Shown: piece after piece, positions 4,934-8,676 of the stretch
Numbering within the stretch: position 1 is the first letter of the stretch
Layout: each line of letters begins with the position of its first letter
From: an uncultured Collinsella sp.
GTDB lineage: Bacteria; Actinomycetota; Coriobacteriia; Coriobacteriales; Coriobacteriaceae
Length of the DNA: 8,676 bases
Reading direction: 5' to 3'
Assembly: GCA_934630385.1 (NCBI GenBank)
Contig: CAKTWE010000070.1
Span: 1 to 8,676, forward strand
The notes under the pieces: generated by a model
The model's database searches: none
The model's input: only the letters and a program-made list of their open reading frames with translations
What the model was told of the DNA's origin: nothing
Position numbers and translations under genes: made by a program

Positions 4934-6676
4934 TTAGTGATTACGGCGCTTGAGGATAATGCCGGCAACGCAAACGGCTGCACCGGCTACGACCAGCCCA
5001 ACGACGGGCAGAATTGAGAAGGTATCACCCGTCATCGGCATGGTTCCCTTCTTGCCCTTCGTCGTCTTGACGGGCTTCTTATCGCTCGGCTTCGCGGGCT
5101 CCTCGGGTTTGGGCTCCTCAGGCTTCTGCTCGGGCTCGGGAACCGTGTACTCGACCGTCGGAACCGGGAACTCATACGCTTCGCCGCGTATGCCGTTGCC
5201 GTCCACGGGATGCAGGATTGCGCTCTCGTTGACGTTAAGGGTATGGGTGCCGGGCTCGGTGGGCTTATTCACCAATACCTCGCTGTACGTAAGGACAACC
5301 GGTTTAGCGGGCACCGCGGCCTCGTTGAGAGTGAAGACGAGCTTCTCGTTCTCCCCTGCCGTGTACTTGAGGGTGAAGCGATAGGTGCCGTCCGCACGCT
5401 TGCCAAAGCCATAGGTGGTCTCGTCGATCTTCTCGGGCGCAAGGTCCTCGCCCGCAACATTCAGGCTGATCTTACTGGCATCGTTCACAAAGTCAAAGTT
5501 GTTGCCAATAAGGTCCTCGACAGTCGAGTCGGCAGCAATCTTGTCCACGAGCTTTGCCTTGAGCTTATTGAAGTCGGTATCGAGATTGCCTTTGTTCGTG
5601 TTCCTGGCAAGGTACTTCAAGAAAATCGAGCCGTCGAAGTCGGTGCCAGCCTTTTGCCTGAAATAGACGTTCATGTCGTAGCCGAGATCGGCCATCGCCT
5701 GGAACGTATCGTCCGCGCTGATGTAGGCAACATCGATGTTGCACGGCGCGTTCACGTCGACGGGGATGGGATTCGCAGTGCCTTTGTCGGCCGCCTCGGT
5801 AGTGTACTCGTAGTCGTACTGAGCCCAGTTTTTGTCGGAATTCTGGTACTGATCTTTGTAGTAGGCGAGGTACTCAGCAAGATTCTTGGGGCTCGTCATG
5901 GCCTGCGAGTAGATGAAGTCTGATCCGTCGGAGAACTTCTTCCAGTCGTTTTTGAAATTGTACTGGCGCGACTGGTACTCCCAGATACCGCCCATATGGT
6001 TCGCTCCATAGAGATATGGAGCGCCGGTCTCCGGATTCTTCTGCTCTTTTGGATTGCCAAACGACCTCGTATACGGTTTGGTGTAGTCGCCATTCTTGCA
6101 GTAAAGGTAGGTCGCGCCGTCGCTAATCAGGATGACGTGCTTGTTCTCGTCCTTAACGGCTTTGTCTGCGCCGAGGATGCTCTGTGCGGCAAGAAGACCG
6201 GCGTGCATGTTGGTGCCGGAACTCAAGTTCGCGCGCATCGCTTCCAGAATGGCGTCGTAACCCGTAACCACATCGGTCAGCCCCTGCTGAACGTTGCCGA
6301 TTCTATTGAAGATGACCACACCAACCTTGATGTCGAGGCCATCGGCCTCCGCCTTTGCCTTGACCTCATCAAGGAAAGACGTAGCCTGGGCGTAGATTGC
6401 CTTATCGTCGGAAAAGGCCGACTTATCGAGCACAAATACAACGTCGGACGGCTCGGCCTCGCGCTTGCCCGGGAACGAGAGGGTGACCTTAGTCTCCAGG
6501 TTCTCGTCAAGCTCGGTCGCCGTCTTCTGGTTCTGCTCTAACGTGGACGATTGACCGGCACCCCCCGTGGCATCGTCTGCGAATGACATGGTCGCCGGAG
6601 TGGCCATGCCTAACGTCAGCGCCAACACCGCGCCAACCGTAACCGCGCGCTTAAGCGCGCTTCCCAACCTGCGCAT
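4934..6676 (-). CDS. Secreted vWA-domain surface protein with MPMTG sorting signal
   Basis: The protein has 580 aa. Residues 1-33 form a signal peptide: RRLGSALKR, a hydrophobic core, and likely cleavage after SFA. A vWA domain starts near 76. Its first metal-site loop, VLDKSAFSD (Asp84, Ser86), departs from the usual DxSxS. Thr155 in SSGTNMHAGL and Asp186 in ILISDGAT match the other metal-site loops. A long insert rich in Tyr, Asn and Gly (about 190-320) interrupts the domain and contains Cys193 and Cys312. A beta-rich segment (375-510) and a Pro/Glu/Lys stalk (510-540) follow. The C-terminus has MPMTG (546-550), a membrane helix and KRRNH, so it is probably anchored to the wall by sortase. 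An adhesin or pilus-tip role is inferred; no sortase gene is in the window. The ATG at 6676 is chosen because AAAGGAG lies 5 nt upstream; an ATG at 6691 would place this site inside the gene. Confidence 0.9.
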   Translation of the reverse strand: MRRLGSALKRAVTVGAVLALTLGMATPATMSFADDATGGAGQSSTLEQNQKTATELDENLETKVTLSFPGKREAEPSDVVFVLDKSAFSDDKAIYAQATSFLDEVKAKAEADGLDIKVGVVIFNRIGNVQQGLTDVVTGYDAILEAMRANLSSGTNMHAGLLAAQSILGADKAVKDENKHVILISDGATYLYCKNGDYTKPYTRSFGNPKEQKNPETGAPYLYGANHMGGIWEYQSRQYNFKNDWKKFSDGSDFIYSQAMTSPKNLAEYLAYYKDQYQNSDKNWAQYDYEYTTEAADKGTANPIPVDVNAPCNIDVAYISADDTFQAMADLGYDMNVYFRQKAGTDFDGSIFLKYLARNTNKGNLDTDFNKLKAKLVDKIAADSTVEDLIGNNFDFVNDASKISLNVAGEDLAPEKIDETTYGFGKRADGTYRFTLKYTAGENEKLVFTLNEAAVPAKPVVLTYSEVLVNKPTEPGTHTLNVNESAILHPVDGNGIRGEAYEFPVPTVEYTVPEPEQKPEEPKPEEPAKPSDKKPVKTTKGKKGTMPMTGDTFSILPVVGLVVAGAAVCVAGIILKRRNH

Positions 6677-6740
6677 CCTAGCTCCTTTCATGTAATTCCC
6701 GCTTGCAGACGGGTGGATACGACACTAGTGATACGGCAAT

Positions 6741-6804
6741 AGTATAGAGCGTAAAATGCCAACGAAATTAACATATATTTACAAATAATGAGCTGAACAG
6801 GCAA
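6741..6804 (-). promoter_or_regulatory. Candidate promoter region of the vWA gene
   Basis: The 148-nt gap before the vWA start is conspicuously AT-rich. One candidate is TTGCCT (6804-6799), 17 nt, then TAAATA (6781-6776). A second -10-like TATACT lies at 6746-6741 without a convincing -35 partner. No intrinsic terminator separates the gap from the upstream fusion gene, so some readthrough from it is possible. Confidence 0.35.
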
Positions 6805-6824
6805 ATCGGATTGGATATTTATAT

Positions 6825-8606
6825 CTATATGCGACCAAGATCGTATGCTCGGGCAGCCCCCTCGCCTGCGCACACCAGATTGGCTACAGCCTCCTGCATG
6901 CCAAGCGCTTCCTCAAGGCTCATGGGCTTGCGACAGACCGGCAGCACTAGGTCGATACCCTGCTCATACACTACATCCAAGTTGTCCGCACGACCGCCCA
7001 CGACGGCGGCTACCGATTTGCCATATCGCTTCGCACGGCAGGCCACGCCCACCGGTGCCTTACCGGCGGCGGACTGCTCATCCATATTGCCCTCACCTGT
7101 AATGACCAGGTCGACATCGCGCACGCGCTCGTCAAACCCAATCAGATCAAGCACTGTCTCCACACCCGAGCGCAGCTCGGCACCAAGCGCCAACAGCGCC
7201 GCGCCCAGGCCGCCTGCGGCGCCGGCACCGGGCACGCCGAGCACCGAACCAAATGTCCGCGCACCCTCGGGCACACGCAATAGCCCCCGCTCACGCGCCT
7301 CGACAATCGCCGCATCGAGCAGGCGGCCGTAGCCGACCATCCAGCCGTCGTACTTGCCCAGGGCCTCGGCATCCCCCGTCGGCAGGCCCTTCTGTCCACC
7401 GAACACCGCCAGTGCACCACGACGCCCCACGAGCGGATTCTCGACATCGGAAAGCACCACGACACGCACCCCATTCAGCACCCGAAGCGCTGGCGCCAAA
7501 TCGATACTCGCCACGCGTTCAAGGCCCGCAAGACCGGGGGCAATATTGCAGTCCTGATCATCGACCACACGCGCGCCCAGCGCCCGCAGCATGCCGGCGC
7601 CACCATCGTTGGTGGCACTACCACCCAAGCCAATATAGATCGTCTTTGCACCCGCGCGAACCGCGCGAAGCATAAGTTCGCCCACGCCATAGGTTGTGGC
7701 CGCCAACGCCGCCGACTCCGTGCAAGGCGAGCACCCGATGCCCGCCGCCTCGGCCATCTCAATTACAGCCGACTCGCGCTCGCCGTCCACCAGCATCCGG
7801 GCAGACACGCGTTCGCCCAAGGGGCCTGCAACCTCGCAGGTTGAGAGCTCGCCACCGCATGCGGCGATGGCGTCGAGCGTTCCCTCGCCACCATCTGCCA
7901 GCAGCAATGCGCGTACCTCGGCATCGGGCCACACACGGCGCATGCCTTCGGCAACCGCCGCCTCTGCCTGTGCACTCGAAACGCTGCCCTTAAAGGAGTC
8001 GATCGCCAGCAGCACACGGCGGGGCCGGCGGCACGCGGGGCCAAAGTCAACCGCCTCAACGGCGAGATCCCCAACACACGCGAGCGCCTCGGCATGAGCG
8101 GCATGCGCCTCAAGATCGATCCCACAACCGCAGCCAGCACCATCGGCGCCACGCAGCCCACTAAAAAAGTCGCTCAACACCTCGCGACACTCATCCGCCA
8201 GCACGCCGGCATGTACGTTAAACCGATGATTCAGACGAGAATCGGCATTCAGGTCATACAGGGAGCCCAGCGCGCCCGCCTTGGCATCAGCCGCGCCATA
8301 CACGCAACGCCCCACGCGCGCGTTAACCATAAGACCCGCGCACATGCAGCAGGGCTCGAGCGTCACGTAGACCGTGCAATCAGAAAGACGCCAGCGACCG
8401 AGCGACCGAGCGGCAGCACACAGGGCCGCGAACTCTGCGTGCGCCGAAGGGTCCTGGTCGAGCTCGCGACGATTATGCGCCCGCGCGACGATCTCACCCG
8501 CGCGCACCACCACAGCGCCAATGGGCACTTCGCCCACCGCAGCGGCGGCGCGCGCCTCGGCCAGCGCCTCGCGCATGAACTTCTCGTCGATTTCGGTGAT
8601 CGTCAT
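6825..8606 (-). CDS. TadA tRNA adenosine deaminase - glycerate kinase fusion
   Basis: One 593-aa frame encodes two complete enzymes. Residues 1-152 are TadA, which converts A34 of tRNA-Arg(ACG) to inosine. It has VPIGAVVV, AHN, the HAE motif (zinc ligand His56, catalytic Glu58) and PCCMC (85-89, zinc ligands Cys86 and Cys89). A linker of about 45 residues (152-196) holds CGCG and is His/Ala-rich. Residues 197-593 are a GlxK/GarK-type glycerate kinase, which phosphorylates glycerate using ATP. Its motifs are AIDSFKGS (201-208), DGGEGT (238-243), GLGGSATNDGGAGML (326-340) and TGEGNMDEQSAAGKAP (503-518). Both halves are near normal length with key motifs intact. The linker has no ATG, and its only in-frame alternative starts lack a ribosome binding site, so a single polypeptide is likely. 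The ATG at 8606 has GGGAAGG about 7 nt upstream; a GTG at 8657 would abut the divergent tRNA gene. The adjacent tRNA-Ser and TadA share a translation theme only. Confidence 0.93.
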   Translation of the reverse strand: MTITEIDEKFMREALAEARAAAAVGEVPIGAVVVRAGEIVARAHNRRELDQDPSAHAEFAALCAAARSLGRWRLSDCTVYVTLEPCCMCAGLMVNARVGRCVYGAADAKAGALGSLYDLNADSRLNHRFNVHAGVLADECREVLSDFFSGLRGADGAGCGCGIDLEAHAAHAEALACVGDLAVEAVDFGPACRRPRRVLLAIDSFKGSVSSAQAEAAVAEGMRRVWPDAEVRALLLADGGEGTLDAIAACGGELSTCEVAGPLGERVSARMLVDGERESAVIEMAEAAGIGCSPCTESAALAATTYGVGELMLRAVRAGAKTIYIGLGGSATNDGGAGMLRALGARVVDDQDCNIAPGLAGLERVASIDLAPALRVLNGVRVVVLSDVENPLVGRRGALAVFGGQKGLPTGDAEALGKYDGWMVGYGRLLDAAIVEARERGLLRVPEGARTFGSVLGVPGAGAAGGLGAALLALGAELRSGVETVLDLIGFDERVRDVDLVITGEGNMDEQSAAGKAPVGVACRAKRYGKSVAAVVGGRADNLDVVYEQGIDLVLPVCRKPMSLEEALGMQEAVANLVCAGEGAARAYDLGRI

Positions 8607-8657
8607 CGTTCGCCTTCCCTGTTGCAAATTCAAAACGATGCTATCATTACGACTCAC

Positions 8658-8676
8658 GGAGAGATGGCAGAGCGGT
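8658..8676 (+). tRNA. tRNA-Ser, first 19 nt only (runs off right edge)
   Basis: The sequence GGAGAGATGGCAGAGCGGT is the standard start of bacterial serine tRNAs: acceptor strand GGAGAGA, TG, then D-stem and D-loop GCAGAGCGGT. The anticodon is outside the window, so the isoacceptor is unknown. The gene is divergent from the TadA fusion, whose start is 52 nt away. TATCAT at 8642-8647 could be its -10 box, but I find no well-spaced -35. Confidence 0.78.

Noticed and set aside
8019..8150. Internal translation start making glycerate kinase a separate protein
   Set aside because: The linker has no ATG. A GTG near residue 198 has no Shine-Dalgarno sequence, and the frame is continuous from TadA.
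8607..8657. Upstream GTG start at 8657 extending TadA by 17 residues
   Set aside because: It has no ribosome binding site and would begin at the boundary of the divergent tRNA gene. The ATG at 8606 has a good site and matches the usual TadA N-terminus.

Overview
The window looks like a chromosomal segment from a GC-rich, high-%GC actinobacterium of the gut Coriobacteriia, most likely Collinsella. This is an inference from overall base composition, codon usage, the BilS-like flavodoxin and the Gram-positive surface protein with a sortase-type C-terminus; no marker gene proves the genus. Every protein gene is on the minus strand. Only a tRNA-Ser fragment at the right edge is on the plus strand.

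Read in the direction of transcription (right to left), the layout is as follows. (1) The first 19 bases of a plus-strand tRNA-Ser lie at 8658-8676. (2) Positions 8606-6825 hold a single ORF joining a complete TadA tRNA adenosine deaminase to a complete GlxK/GarK-type glycerate kinase. (3) Positions 6676-4934 hold a secreted von Willebrand factor A (vWA) surface protein with a signal peptide, a Pro/Glu-rich stalk, an MPMTG sorting motif, a membrane anchor and a positively charged tail. It is followed by a strong intrinsic terminator at 4824-4857. (4) A small-type signal recognition particle RNA (4744-4621) has a good sigma70-like promoter. (5) Immediately downstream of it is a large inverted repeat with perfect 32-bp arms (4508-4612). 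(6) A two-gene ABC exporter operon (4284-2428 and 2427-568) is translationally coupled and reads as a heterodimeric exporter of the TM287/288, LmrCD and BmrCD type. The first subunit carries the degenerate ATPase residues and the second the intact ones. (7) A BilS-like flavodoxin gene starts at 440 and runs off the left edge.

The two ABC subunits should form one pump. The other genes are housekeeping (SRP RNA, TadA, tRNA-Ser), metabolic (glycerate kinase, flavodoxin) or surface-associated, and are not obviously one pathway. A 15-base motif (TTWACATCTGTMACG) occurs upstream of both the ABC operon and the flavodoxin gene, so these two units may share a regulator. The most unusual items are the TadA-glycerate kinase fusion, the palindrome beside the SRP RNA, and the shared operator-like motif. 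I see no CRISPR array, insertion sequence, phage gene or defence system.
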